Below are positions 1 to 10,894 of a stretch of 64,000 bases of DNA, piece after piece (position 1 is the stretch's first letter; each line of letters begins with the position of its first letter). A program made the translations under genes and the position numbers. The notes under the pieces are model-generated. The model had not been told where the DNA came from. It saw only the letters and a program-made list of their open reading frames with translations, and did not search any database. The stretch spans positions 75,864,836-75,928,835 of the forward strand of contig CM060953.1 of NCBI GenBank assembly GCA_030765055.1. The letters run 5' to 3'. This DNA is from Mantis religiosa (taxonomy: Eukaryota; Arthropoda; Insecta; Mantodea; Mantidae).

Positions 1-958
1 CTTTGCTGGCCAGCTGCTCAATTGCCAGGGCGAACTCCTGCAGCGTCTTCCCTGGTTGCTGCGACCTTGACTTCAATTGGCAGCGGTAGGCTGCGATTAG
101 GCGGTGGTTTCCGAAGCGGTTTTCCAGGGCCTGCCAGATGTACTTGGGTGCCGCCGCTGTCTGGACCGGTTCAAGACCTCTGCGGCCTGTCCCTGGAGGC
201 TGGCTATTAGCTGTGCGGCCTCTTCCTCTGGTAACCACTTATTGTGCTTTGCCGACCAGATGGTGGGGCTTCTTAGTCTCTAGGTCTTGTCCTATGAAAA
301 GCTCCACGGAGGCGCCGGGCGCCCTTCTGGGACAGCTCGGTAACTCTGGTTGAAGGAGGCCAGGGTCTTTGGACCTACGGGTCCAGGACTAATTGGAGTA
401 GAACCTCTGCAGTTAACAGTTAACATGTTACGCTTTGCCACTGTGTCGAACTGGCGGCGGAAGACTCCAAAAGTTGCCGCGCGCAGATGTGTCGCGTCCC
501 GGCGCGTCGGCCTTTAACTCCTTCAACCTCCTGCCGACGACCATGGGGTTTAGGGACTTAGTGTTGGTGTCGGCCTTTCCCTCTAGGTAGTTAATGCGGC
601 TCGCCAGGTCTTCGATGTCTTCCACCATAGCGTTCAGGGATTTGGTGATGTTTTCGGCCTTTCCCTCTAAATCGTTAAGGCACTCGTCCACTTGACCCAT
701 CCGCTTGCCCAGCTCCACGACATCATCCCTCACGTCGATCAACTGCTCTTCAGACTTTGCGGCGAGGGCCTCATTCGCCGCTTTCATTTCTGTGGTCAAT
801 TCGGTCATCCTCGCAGTCAAATTGCTGTTTGTAGCTTCCGCATTCGCAGCCAGGGTGTCATTCGCTGACTTCATTTCTTCCATCTTCTCGGTGAGGTTAT
901 CGTTAGTCGTCTTCATTTCTTCCATTTTCTGTAAAATCTTTTCCAATGCTGCGTCCAT
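1..958 (-). pseudogene. Ty3/gypsy-like LTR retrotransposon gag (degenerate, runs off left edge)
   Basis: Reads on the minus strand from an ATG at 958-956. The first ~175 codons (958-428) are an open coiled-coil region with repeated MEEMK-like heptads and the repeated words LEGKA and TKSLN. After stops and frameshifts around 250-427, the frame resumes with KWLPEEEAAQLIASLQGQ near 240-170 and then a PKYIWQALENRFG-type stretch near 145-110. These match the gag capsid region of insect mag/CsRn1-like Ty3/gypsy elements. Known of the family: gag packages the element RNA. The stop codons and the frameshift near 155 mean this copy is not functional. Protease and RT would lie left of position 1. It adjoins a candidate LTR and primer-binding site. 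Confidence 0.7.
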
Positions 959-967
959 CGTGGTATG

Positions 968-984
968 TCTCACTCCTGACACCA
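968..984 (-). other. Candidate tRNA primer-binding site
   Basis: Minus-strand TGGTGTCAGGAGTGAGA begins two bases inside the candidate LTR end. It begins with TGG, the complement of a tRNA CCA end. The rest resembles the complement of a leucine-type tRNA 3' end, but the exact tRNA is a guess. Confidence 0.4.
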
Positions 985-986
985 AT

Positions 987-1437
987 TGTGACTTTGTGGG
1001 TTAGCCCAATTTGTAGAAATTCCATTTGTTCTTTATTTCCGTAGAAATACACTTTGGTCAACCCTTACAGAAGCAGAATTACGTCACATAAACAATTATA
1101 ATCTTCCAGCTCATCTGCCAAACCCACAAAAAAGAGTTCACTTTCAAAACATCTGCACGCTGATGATACTCAGTTCCAATTACACACTCTCATTATGATT
1201 CCATTTACGACTTTCCGATAAACTAGCCACGGCTTCTTTTTATACACGACCATTCATGATTCCAGACGGTTGCAGAATGTTCCCTATCAATCAAGATGTC
1301 ATTAGAATTTTCCATTTATCTAACTTTATTTGTTCTGGCAGGCCTTTTATCTCCGCACGGCATTATCTGTCTCTTATCTCTATGCTACACTATCTGCCCC
1401 TTTCAGCCGTGCTAATGGAACCAATGTGTTCGCGACA
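987..1437 (-). mobile_element. Candidate 5' LTR of the gypsy-like element
   Basis: On the minus strand this 451-bp block starts TGTCGCGAACAC and ends CAAAGTCACA, giving TGT...ACA ends. Two bases later comes TGGTGTCAGGAGTGAG, a plausible tRNA primer-binding site, then the gag ATG at 958. The outer edge (1437/1438) cuts a LINE RT reading frame, as expected for an insertion. The second LTR is outside the window, so the boundaries rest on end motifs only. Confidence 0.55.
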
Positions 1438-1766
1438 ATATAATCCCTTTAGAGTTTATTTCATCTATTACTTTACGTAGGGCTAAATTGAAAAGTGTGG
1501 CAGATAGCCCATCTCCTTTTCTTATCCCCTTGTTGAAATTAAAATATGGGCTTAATTTATTCATTACCTTTACTGCAGCGTTAGTATTTTCCATTGTCAC
1601 TCTTATTAATCTTATAATTTTTGGTTGTAATTTAAAGCTTCCCATAGCTTTAAAAAGAGCTTCCCTACTAACTGAATCAAATGCATATTTAAAATCAATG
1701 AATAAAAAGCATACATCTATGCTATGCTCATAGAATTTTTCCATAATTTGCTGTATTGTGAATGAT

Positions 1767-2017
1767 GTTTTTTTGTTTGTTTTTGTAATTAATGTCCTCC
1801 AACGTTGAGTCATATTGGACAGTGAATGAAGTGGGTGAAATGGTGCTCAAATGAGTCCAGGGTCCATAGAGCTTAGAGTTATCTGACATTCGTCTTGAAG
1901 GATAAGGGAAAACCCTGGAAAAACCCTTATCCGGGTAACTCACCCTGACTGAGATTCGAACTCAGGACCTCTTGAACGTGAGGCAGACATGCTACCATCC
2001 ACGCTACCAAGGCGGAC
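1767..2017 (-). mobile_element. tRNA-derived SINE, family A, with 12-bp TSD
   Basis: The minus strand has a tRNA-like head (box A near TAGCGTGGATGG, box B GAGTTCGAATCTC), then a conserved body (GGGTGAGTTACC, GGTTTTCCCTTATCC, AGCTCTATGGACC) and an A-rich tail at 1767-1790. Direct repeats attgtgaatgat at 1755-1766 and 2018-2029 are the target-site duplication. It sits inside the LINE RT, and the host reading frame continues on both sides. Confidence 0.9.
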
Positions 2018-2599
2018 ATTGTGAATGATCTACTGTACTATCCTGCCACTCCTAAATCCAAATTGGTATTCTCCTAATATGCTTTCTGCATGCTTTATTA
2101 CTATATCATTTAGGATAACTGAAAATATTTTGTATGCTACATTTAATAATGTAATTCCCCTATAATTATGGCATATATAATTATTTTTTATATATTGGGG
2201 AAATTATACCTGTTTTCCAACTTTCAGGCATGCATTCATTCATTCCTCCATATTTCTATTATTAAACTATAAATCATTTTATTATTGTTCTTCCCACCAT
2301 ATTTTATTAGTTCAGATATTACATTATCCTCTCCAAGTGCTTTATTATTCTGCAATTTCTATATTACTATTTTAACATAACAAAAATTAGGTTCTTCCCC
2401 TTCCATAATTTCCTCTCTTCCATTTTCATTATCTTCTCCTGGCTGGTTATTGCTTCTTCTTTGCTTAATAATTCCTTAAAGTAATCAGCCCAACTTTTCA
2501 ATATATATTTATCTTCTCCAAGGATAGTACCTTCAGGTACTATCTAGGATAGTACCTAGATAGTACATTCTCTCATGTTCTGTTTCACTTTGTAACAGT

Positions 2600-3220
2600 A
2601 CTTTTGGGTTATGTTTGAAGTATGAAAAGTTTATAAATTTATAAAAAATGATTATGTAAATATATTTAATAATTTAAATATGTAAAACTATATGTAATTG
2701 TGTGATTGGCCGAAGTAATAATTGTATGACGTAATATGACGTAATGTTGTGATGTGGTATTAAATCGGCCAATCACAAAATTAAGATAGGAGTAACGATA
2801 GTTACGATAAATCAATAATTTTGATAGAGTGAGATTTTTGTTGTAATGGTGGAGTGTGATGAATAGTGGTGCAAGATCAAGAACATTTAAGTAATAGTTT
2901 GAATCTGTATAAATATAACCAAGTAAGAATTTATCGACATGTAGGAAGTGACTGGGAAAGGAAGTTCAAGCAAAATGTAATCTAAATAATACAATTAAAT
3001 AGTTACAGAATTTGACTTCTACGAAACTTTATTCTGAACCATGCCTGAAAAACAGATCTCATGACTCTTATTTAGAATAAGATGATATAATTGGTGACCA
3101 GAGGAAATAGATAGCCGCAAAAACTCACACGAGAAGAGCAAGAATTGTGCGTCCAACATAGAAATCCTGTCCCAAATTACGCCCGAACGTGTGGCTGATG
3201 AAGACGTAGATAAATTAACT
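2600..3220 (+). other. Possible LTR-element fragment inside the LINE
   Basis: This ~600-bp block breaks the LINE between RT and linker. It contains TGTGATTGGCCGA near 2700 and its near-inverse TCGGCCAATCACA near 2765, then TGGTGACCAGAGG near 3092, which looks like a primer-binding site. No protein domain is recognisable, and termini and TSD were not found. Confidence 0.3.
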
Positions 3221-4854
3221 ACGGACACAAATTCCTGTTTCAACTTGTTTAAGTTCAGTGTAAAATTTCCTTATCTTACTCTGTTGGTTTAATGTTTCAA
3301 TTTCTTGTATTCGTTTCTTCCAATACTCCTTTTCCTTACAAAGGTTGTTAGCATCTCTTCTACTTTGACAGTATTCTTCATAGTTATTTGTAGTTTCTTT
3401 CTGTGGCATTTTTCTTCTAGCTATATTCCTTTGTTCTATTGCTTGCTTGCAAACCATTCTAAATCTCTTTCCATTTTCTTTTCCCCTAGTTATTTTTGCT
3501 ACTTCATTCACTGTTTTCTTTATGATCTCCCATTGTTCTTCTATACCTTCTTCCTTTAATTTGCAGTCCATTAGCCCTTGGTATTTATTTCTTGTTCATT
3601 TTCCATTTTTCCTCTGTACCATCTGATTTGCTTATCTTGGACTCTTTCCATTTTCTTTAACCTTGCTCTCATTCTCACTTTAACCAAAAAATGATCTGAA
3701 TCACAATTTTGACCTCTGCAGCTTCTTACATCTGTGATAGAAGAGGTATGTCTTGTTTTGATAAGTACGTGATCAATTTGATTTACTACATCTGATCCTG
3801 GTACTTCCCATGTTTCTTTATGTATTTCCTTGTGAGGAAAACATATGCTTTTAATAATCATATTATTCCTAACTGCAAAGTGTCCAAGTAAATTGCCAGT
3901 TTCATTACTTGTTTGATGCAATGTATGTTTCCCTGCTACTCTGGTTAAATAGCTTTTTTTTTCCCCCCCACTTTGGCATTAAAATCTCTTAGTACCACTA
4001 GTGTATCATAGGTTCCTACAAAATTACATGTGTTTTCTAGATTATCATAAAACTCATTCTTTTCCATCTCTTCTTTCTCTTCTGTAGGGGCATGTACGGA
4101 TATTATAGTCATATTTCTAAATTTACTTTTAAGTCATGTTTTGAAAAACCACTCATTAATTAGCTAAATTCTATTACTCTATTTTATTTTCTTTGAGAGA
4201 ATGAACCCAGTCCCATACAATCCAGCTTTCTTTGATCCACTATACAGAAGTGTATATTTCATTTTGTTTATTCTACCTATTCCTGCCCATCTTGTTTATT
4301 GGAGAGATACAACATCGAATCCATATTTTAAAATTTCCTCTGATATTTCTCTCATTTTCCCCAGGTCTTAACATAGTTTGTACATTCCAGGTCGCCAACA
4401 TTAAATCCTTCTTCATCCGAGACTTTTCTACAGGTTTCGTAACAATGTTGCTTTACAAGATGAGGTTGTTAGCCTCATGCTCAACCCCCAACCTGGAGGA
4501 CCAGGCCTCCTTATTTATGCCCCAGGAGGCAGGGGTCCAGATATATCTCCAGACACTGGGTGGCTCAGGTACCTCAGGTTTGCTACTCCCCATACTCACC
4601 CAAGTGAGCCTCTGAGGGGGTAGTTGAGCTCTATTTCTGCAAAAAAGGAGCAAAACACTGGCTGGAAGGTATAAGGAAACCATGCCAAAGAGGCTGGACA
4701 AGAACTACAGCAAAAATAACCTTATATGTTCTTCCAAGTACAAACTTGGAGCAACCAGCAGTCTAAGCTCCATTCATAAGCAACCTAAAGGTGGATTGAG
4801 ACCAATTCTCCTGGCTTTATTTCCATTTGAGATTAAGCTTCTGCAGGTCTGTAT

Positions 4855-5245
4855 TTAAATCCACAAGACTAATAATTGTGGTTTACACTTCAGGAGATGG
4901 CTTGAAAGAGGAGATCTTGTTTTCCTGATGTATGTTTTAGAACTATCCACACGGGAACAAATCTTCATTTCAAAAAATAGGAACAAAGTATTCAATTTCG
5001 ACATCCCCCAGAAAGATTTGTTCAGCAAGTTCCTTGAACCGCCAGCAGAGGAGACCTGTGACAAAATATCATCAGCTACACCAACGAGAACCAGTCGAGA
5101 GCCGGCCGATGATAGAGGCAAAGCCTCAGAAACATGTTCCGGAAAAATTTAAAAGTGTTGTCTAGTGTCTTTAATCGACTCTCTTTAAAGTTAATTTATC
5201 ATAACACTGTTTTCAACACTTCCAAGAAAGGAATTACTAAGAACT
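4855..5245 (+). mobile_element. Penelope-like element 3' fragment (family B')
   Basis: Plus-strand C-terminus of a PLE GIY-YIG protein (ELSTREQIFISKNRNKVFNF at about 4937-4996, matching the end of the better copies), running through EPADDRGKASETCSGKI to a stop at 5150-5152. The final codons coincide with a hammerhead motif (5100-5144). Downstream is the family's non-coding tail, ending near ACACTGTTTTCAACACTTCC at 5205-5224. RT is missing, so this is a 5'-truncated dead copy. Confidence 0.75.
5100..5144 (+). ncRNA. Hammerhead ribozyme motif (PLE family B')
   Basis: Stem I CCGG 5102-5105 with CCGG 5139-5142. Core CCGATGA 5106-5112 (CUGANGA with U4 changed to C). Stem II GAGGC 5115-5119 with GCCTC 5123-5127. 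GAAACATGTT 5129-5138 gives G12-A14 and a 2-bp stem III with an AU loop. Predicted cleavage follows T5138. The changed U4 suggests reduced or no activity. Confidence 0.7.
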
Positions 5246-5400
5246 GTGCCTGACAAAGGTAGTCATTTTCAATATTTACAGGTATCTTATTAGTATACAT
5301 CCATTTAATTAATGTTATTAAATTAGCAATAAAGCCATAACACTATTTCTCAACGTTCAATGCTGACACCAATTTTGAAGCACCAATACTCGATAATTTA

Positions 5401-5629
5401 GATGGTAGCATGTCTGCCTCACGTTCAAGAGGTCCCGAGTTAGAATCTCGGTCAGGGTGAGTTACCTAGATAAGGTTTTTTCCAGGGTTTTCCCTTATCC
5501 TTCAAGATTAATGTTGGGTAACTCTAAGCTCCATGGCCCCTGGACTCATTTGAGCATCATTTCACCCAATTCATTCACCATCCAATATAACTTAACATTG
5601 GGGCGGACGTAAATTTAAAAAAAAAAATT
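5401..5629 (+). mobile_element. tRNA-derived SINE, family A
   Basis: Plus-strand copy beginning within the tRNA-like head (GATGGTAGCATGTCTGCC), followed by box B, the CCAGGGTTTTCCCTTATCC body and an A-run tail. Short direct repeats gataattta at 5392-5400 and 5630-5638 fit a TSD. Confidence 0.85.
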
Positions 5630-6011
5630 GATAATTTATAAAAAGCTGTAAGGGCAATAGCTTGTTCACTGAATTATGTTTTAGTATTACAGTCAAATAT
5701 AATAATTTGCTACAAACTTCACTAATCTTTTTAAGAAATTGGTAAATTCTTCATGAACTCAGAGACTAGTTTTGCAAATATTCTATGCATCATCAGCACA
5801 GCACAATGGCCATTGTCGATAAATTGGTCATAAAACAGTTTCCGACAGTCACCTTCACAGGGCAAGGAAAATACCAAGTGCCAGCAAAAGTACACCACCA
5901 AGATTTGAATTCGAGTCCTTACAATTAGGAGGCAGAAACGATATTTCCACATATTGATGAAAAGGATATTTCCAAATTATGTGAAAAATTTACCGATTTC
6001 TTAAAAAGATA

Positions 6012-6250
6012 AGTGAATATTACACAAATATAAATATTTGTTACTAAATCTCCACTTAACTTAAGAAACTGATGTTAATATTTCTTTCTTCTTTCTAATG
6101 AAGATTGATTTCGAATGCAAATCGCATTCGTCCTCAGTTCAAAATTTGCCTTCGAAATCAATTTTCATTAGAAAGAAGAAAGAAATATTAACATCAATTT
6201 CTTAGGGTAAGTGGAGATTTAGTAACAAATATTTATACTTGTGTAATATT
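6012..6250. repeat. Inverted PLE-end foldback (family D) with a central hammerhead
   Basis: Two arms of about 95-100 bp (roughly 6013-6115 and 6150-6245) are inverted near-copies, sharing for example aaagaagaaagaaatatta and its inverse ttctttcttctttct. The ~35-base centre carries the hammerhead core on the minus strand. The tail after each arm resembles the family D end at 10.9 kb. This looks like two PLE 3' ends joined head to head, one lacking its ribozyme core. Confidence 0.75.
6097..6143 (-). ncRNA. Hammerhead ribozyme motif (PLE family D)
   Basis: Read on the minus strand: stem I GAA 6140-6138 with TTC 6102-6100; perfect core CTGAGGA 6137-6131; one extra C at 6130; stem II GAATGC 6129-6124 with GCATTC 6118-6113; GAAATCAATC 6112-6103, giving a 2-bp A-U/U-A stem III with a CA loop. 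Predicted cleavage is between 6103 and 6102. All core positions are canonical. Confidence 0.75.
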
Positions 6251-7430
6251 TATTGCTTCACTGTAACTAGCTTCATTTTCTACGTAAAGATAAGTGAAGT
6301 TTGTAACAAATAATATTTTACTGTAATATGTGTATTACTTCACTGTTATTAGCTTCTGTTTATTACGATACATGTTATATTTCAGTAGTTTTCTGCATAT
6401 ACAGTATATGTAACCAAATTTGTATTGTATGTTAATTCCAAAATTGTTCTTGTTTAACATTTTCCAATGGGTGCAGTTTCTTCTTCTTCCACTTTTTTTA
6501 ATTTTTATTTTGATAACATCACAGATTCTAATGAATTCACAGATTTTTATCCCCAGAATAGATAAACATAATGGCCAAGTAATCCAGAAATGTAATATAA
6601 TGCATCAGTTAAATTAGCTTCATTCACATCTTAGTTAACACTGCATGTTATTTGAATACTTCCAATTCCTTCCCCCATTGTTTTGTGTGTTTTCATTTAG
6701 ACACAAGAGTTTATAAATGTTGTACTCATTCACTCTTAGGAAATGCAGTCAGACTGTCTACCAAGAACTATAGTCCAGCAATAAGAACAAATATCAACTC
6801 TTTGCATTCCTTATTTAGCATAGAGTTAAATGCAGCACTTTTGATTAGCCTAAAACTTACAATTTTTAAAATAATGTAAGTTTATCTGGACTACTTTGAT
6901 ACTATCAAGTACTGAGAATATTAAGGTCCCTTCCCTAATTAGGCAATTCAAATATTCCAAACAATGTTGTATACATTTGTTGGAAACACTGCAACTATTT
7001 GTAAAGACCAGAAAAAATCTCCCATTTTGTTGTTTAATTAGTTAATCTTTTTCATTCTTCTAGTATAAACTGTCTTTCTAAACTTTCTGCATAATTTGGT
7101 TATCATCCATGTAACTCTTTCCTCATCATATTTAATAAGTTAGCATTTTCTACTCCAGCTGCTGTGCCAATTCCTATCCTATCTATGCATATTTCTATTT
7201 ACTTGTTCTGTATTCCTTTAATTTCATCAGCTTTTTATGTATACATACAGAAATATCTTAAATCAATAAAGATATGACTGCCTAGTGATACTCGGATACT
7301 ACTGAAAAGGTTGGATAAAGAGTGGATATCACCTTTTTTCTTTCTTTTAGACCTCCAAAATTTGTCATTTATGTTAAGCTCTCTCCCTGGCAATCCTCTC
7401 TATCTTTATTTTCTGTCACTGAAGGGCTTA
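6251..7430. other. Intronic DNA, nothing recognised
   Basis: AT-rich sequence within UBE2Q intron 4 (minus strand). The start (6250-6370) has repeats of TTCACTGT..TAGCTTC that may belong to PLE tails. I found no further UBE2Q exon and no domain-bearing ORF. Confidence 0.5.
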
Positions 7431-7431
7431 C

Positions 7432-7591
7432 CTTTTTTAAAGCTGTCAGACCTGTATATATCTCTCAGCTCTTTCATGAGGCGATCTGTTGCTTGTACAG
7501 AACCCGAAACAGAACCCTTTAAATAATCCTGTCGTTGATTCTGCCTTAATCTTTCAAGAGTGGCCAAGTGTTCGGTGTCCATTTCATCCAT
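7432..7591 (-). CDS. UBE2Q: UBE2Q exon 4 (E2 Q-class ubiquitin-conjugating enzyme)
   Basis: Minus strand, bounded by acceptor TTTTTTAG (ending at 7592) and donor GTAAGC (7431-7426). The 160 nt encode MDEMDTEHLATLERLRQ at the start, then SGSVQATDRLMKELRDIYRS. This is the most conserved linker segment before the UBC fold in animal UBE2Q proteins. It enters in phase 0 after exon 3 and leaves one base (G) of a split codon. The catalytic UBC exons with the active-site cysteine should follow at lower coordinates, and none is visible in 1-7430. Known of the family: UBE2Q accepts ubiquitin from E1 and passes it to substrates. The ATG beginning the exon is internal, not the start codon. Confidence 0.93.
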
Positions 7592-7707
7592 CTAAAAAAT
7601 ATGTAAACACACATACAATTTTCAAACTCTGCTAAACACAGGAAAATGAAATTTGAATTGAATTTATTTATTATATTTATTTGCATTAATCATCATCCTC
7701 CTCATTA

Positions 7708-7743
<36 letters not shown>

Positions 7744-8349
7744 TCTTGCCTTTATACAATAAGAGTCATGTGCCTTTCTTTTCTTGTTCGTTACCTGTTG
7801 CTTTTGAACTCTGCTCTTTAACAACTTTCGTAACCAATTATTTCCCTTTATTCTGACTGCTCTCCTTCCCACTCTTCTATCTTTTCTTCCCTCCCCCAAT
7901 TTTTCAAGTTTCTTGTTCTCTTCTTTTTGAGTTTCAATGTGTATATTTAAAACAGTGAACGTTTTAAATATACACACAGAAAACGTACTTATTTGGCTTT
8001 AAAACTGTATATATAAAAGAATTACCTAATCAATAGTTTTACTGCAAACAATCATAACAACTTTATACACTTAATCAGTTAAAATACATTATGTATGAAA
8101 ACTGGTCAAGAAAAAACCAAATTGTGTTTATGCACACAGTTTCTCCCATCACATAATGTTTCCCCTCCCCACAGATTTTAGAATTAATTTTCTAAATTTT
8201 ATTTTTATTACACATCTTGCTTTTTGAAAACTGGTGCTAGCTCTAATCCTTCTGCCTGCCTTACTTCATTTTCAGCTGTACCTATGAGTCAACAGACATC
8301 AGATACACTTTCACTTTCAGAACATTCATGTCGCATTCTGCATGTAAAG
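7592..8349. other. Intron 3 start (UBE2Q), low-complexity
   Basis: AT-rich intron with a 30-base T run at 7711-7740, which on the minus strand looks like a retroposed poly(A) tail. No domain-bearing ORF is seen. Confidence 0.5.
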
Positions 8350-8351
8350 TA

Positions 8352-9577
8352 AATAGGTGGTATGAAAAGTTTCTGGCCTAATAAAGATACAAGAAATATT
8401 TTCAGAAATTTTTACTTTTTTATTTTTCAACATAGTCTCCTTGTAACTCTACACACTTCTCCCAGCAATGCTCCCCATCTCCGTAACCTGTCCAAATAGT
8501 ATTCAGCATTTATCTCTGCAAAATAGTTGTTCATGAAGGTGATTGCCTCTTCATCTGACAAAAATCTCTGTCCTCCAGCGCAATTTTCAGTTGATGGAAC
8601 AAAAAGAAGTCACTTGGGGCTACATCTGGCGAGGAAGGCGGATGGTCAAGCAGTTCAAACCGTAATTTGTGGATTTTCAGTTGTCTTGGTGAAACAGGAT
8701 TTTCTTTCTCTGCAAATGTGGCCATTTTTCCACAAGTTCTGCCTTTAGCTTGTCAAGTAACGATGTGTAGTATGCACCTGTAATGGTTTTTTCTTTTTGA
8801 AGATAATCAATTAAAATAATTCCATGACTATTCCAAAAACCAGTCGGCATCACTTTCCCAGCCAAAAAATCATTTTTACTTTTTTTGGAGCCGGTTCCCT
8901 CTTTGCAGTCCACTGTTTGCACTGTAGTTTTGTTTCAGGTATATAATGGTGTATTCAAGTTTCATCTACAGTAATTAATCAGCGACGAATCTTGGATTTA
9001 TTGTGCCTAAACTGTGCCAAAATAGCGTTGGAAATGTTCATTCGAACATGTTTCTGGTCTAATGTGAGCAAACGCAGCATCCAATGCACAGACAGCTTTC
9101 TCATGACTAAATGTTGATTTAATATGTGACAAACACATTCTTTTGACAGGTTCATAGCCTCTGCTATCTCTCTCACTTTAATTCAAAGGTCATCTAGCAC
9201 CATTTGGTGAACTTTGGCATAGTTTTTGTCAGTAGTTGCAGTTTTCGATCGTCCCAAACATTGGTCTCCCAAGCGTTTACAGCCACTTTTAAATTCAGCT
9301 GCACAGTCCCCATACACAGAATCAACTCATCTTTGATTTGCATAGGTATATTGCCTTTCAAAACCAAATATTTAATGACAGCTTGATACTAGATTTTGTC
9401 CATTTTCATAAAAACACTCACATCAACTCAAATGACTATTACGTAACAACTGAGTGTCCAAAATGGCTGAAACGTTGGTGAGTAACTGTCAACAGATGAA
9501 CAACGAAATTCACTAGCTTTTATTTCCGAGTGTTGCCATCTTCATATTGAGGTCGGAAACTTTTCAGACCACCGTCG
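8352..9577 (-). mobile_element. mariner transposon, irritans-like (1226 bp, dead)
   Basis: Terminal inverted repeats of about 25 bp: left GGTGGTATGAAAAGTTTCTG at 8356, right (read inward on the minus strand) GGTGGTCTGAAAAGTTTCCG. TA sits at both ends (8350-8351 and 9578-9579). The minus-strand transposase is recognisable throughout: HTH region (MREIAEAMNLSKECVCHILN, about 9176-9117), a TVDET segment near 8965, KVMPTGFWNSHGIILIDYL near 8860-8804, ILFHQDN at 8697-8677, and PPSSPDVAPSDFFLF near 8640-8596. The aspartates of the DDD triad are still present, but a TGA replaces W of DETW and several frameshifts exist. Full length for a mariner (about 1.3 kb), inactive. Confidence 0.92.
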
Positions 9578-9579
9578 TA

Positions 9580-10177
9580 TGTAATGAAGAAAAAGTCATG
9601 GATATATGGCATCATTTAAATTTTAAGTTGTTAATTTGGCGAGGAAAAATGAAGTGCAGTGAGAGAGTTTGGAGTAAAATCAAAATTAATTTGTTATTGA
9701 AAGATCCAGAAAGAAAGGGAAAAAAGTAAAACCTTTTAGCCAAACGCTTCATTACCTAAAATGTGGAAGATATCCGTAAGTTGAAGAAGTGCTCACTTAT
9801 GTAATGAAGCTTAGAAATGGTAATGGCATGACACATGAAATGCTGCATATGAAAGGAAAGGAAGTAGCAGAAGAGCATGGTGTCACACATGTAGAATATA
9901 AGATTCGGCCATTCACTTAATACAGACACATTATCTTAGCTTGGAAGTACAAGCTACAATGGCTCAGAATTTACCACATAATTACACAAACAAAATATCA
10001 CTTTGTTATCAAGTTAACCAAAGAGAATGATTTTCTTCTACCACAAATAAGAAATGTAGACCTGTGCATTTTTATATACTGAAAAGTATGATAGTGTATA
10101 CAAAGGGTGAATCCAGGATTTTAATAAAAGAAACAAGTCAGAAAAACTTCATCCTTTGGTAGGTACTACCATCCTTT

Positions 10178-10208
<31 letters not shown>

Positions 10209-10894
10209 TCTCAGCCACTGCAATCTTCCTGCTGGTATCTTTGTAACTTGTGAATGATAAAGAATGGATAAGAGTTGATCTAATAAAAATTGTGTGGGAT
10301 TGATGTCCTGGAAGTTTTCTGCATAAGAGAGCATTGCAGTTATATAAAGAGCCTGTGAAAAATTAAATATCCCACAATTCAGGCCATAATACTAGGTGAA
10401 CTTACATCAGTTTCACAACCAATAGACATTTTCGTTAACAAACCTTCAAAGATCATATCTGCTTATTTTATGGAGAATGGATGGCATTTGGTTCCTTCAA
10501 TCTATTAAAAGGAGGCAATCTGCTAAGCGAACCACCATAAAACAAATATGCTCTTGGATGCACATGGGATCTGATCACTGAAAAGATAATCAGAAACAGC
10601 CTTAAAAAAACTGGAATATTTAAAGCAATGGAAGGCCTGGAGCACAGGCTCTGATCACCTAAAGGATTATCAGTAAGAGCATTAAGAAGATCAGAAATTC
10701 TAATGCAAGGAACGGCTGGGAGAATATCATATGGAACCACAGAAGCTCAGATGATTCCACTAATGAAGTTGATCCATCAACTTGTATTTCTTCTTGTGAA
10801 ACTAGCGGAATGTAAAATAGCAAGTACAATCATGACTAATTATGCATTCACTATAAACACATACACAAATATTACTCAAATAAAAGTATTTGCC
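9580..10894. other. Intron 3 DNA, nothing recognised
   Basis: AT-rich. A 26-base A run lies at 10183-10208. A short near-repeat (GATCACTGAAAAGATAATCAG near 10571 and GATCACCTAAAGGATTATCAG near 10651) suggests local duplication. No coding domain is seen. Confidence 0.45.

Larger units (their letters stand above)
1438..4720 (-). mobile_element. LINE with CFDP2-like endonuclease and RT (dead, interrupted)
   Basis: Minus-strand non-LTR retrotransposon. From 5' to 3': an EEP endonuclease start (ATWNVQTM) near 4390; endonuclease C-terminal part at 3921-3571 with GSDVVNQIDHVLI and CDSDHFLVKVR; a linker at 3571-3215; an RT finger region (LQNNKALGEDNVISELIKYGG) near 2360-2270; and RT palm residues at about 1780-1440 (FIDFKYAFDSVSREALF and FNKGIRKGDGLSATLFNLAL). 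This arrangement matches LINEs whose endonuclease is often annotated as craniofacial development protein 2-like. Several stops and shifts kill it. It is interrupted by a SINE (1767-2017), possibly by an LTR fragment (about 2600-3220), and is cut at 1437 by the gypsy-like LTR. Exact 5' end uncertain. Confidence 0.75.

Noticed and set aside
1..7430. Further UBE2Q exons (UBC fold)
   Set aside because: I looked for the continuation after exon 4 on the minus strand and for the active-site block; nothing matched, so these exons are probably left of the window.
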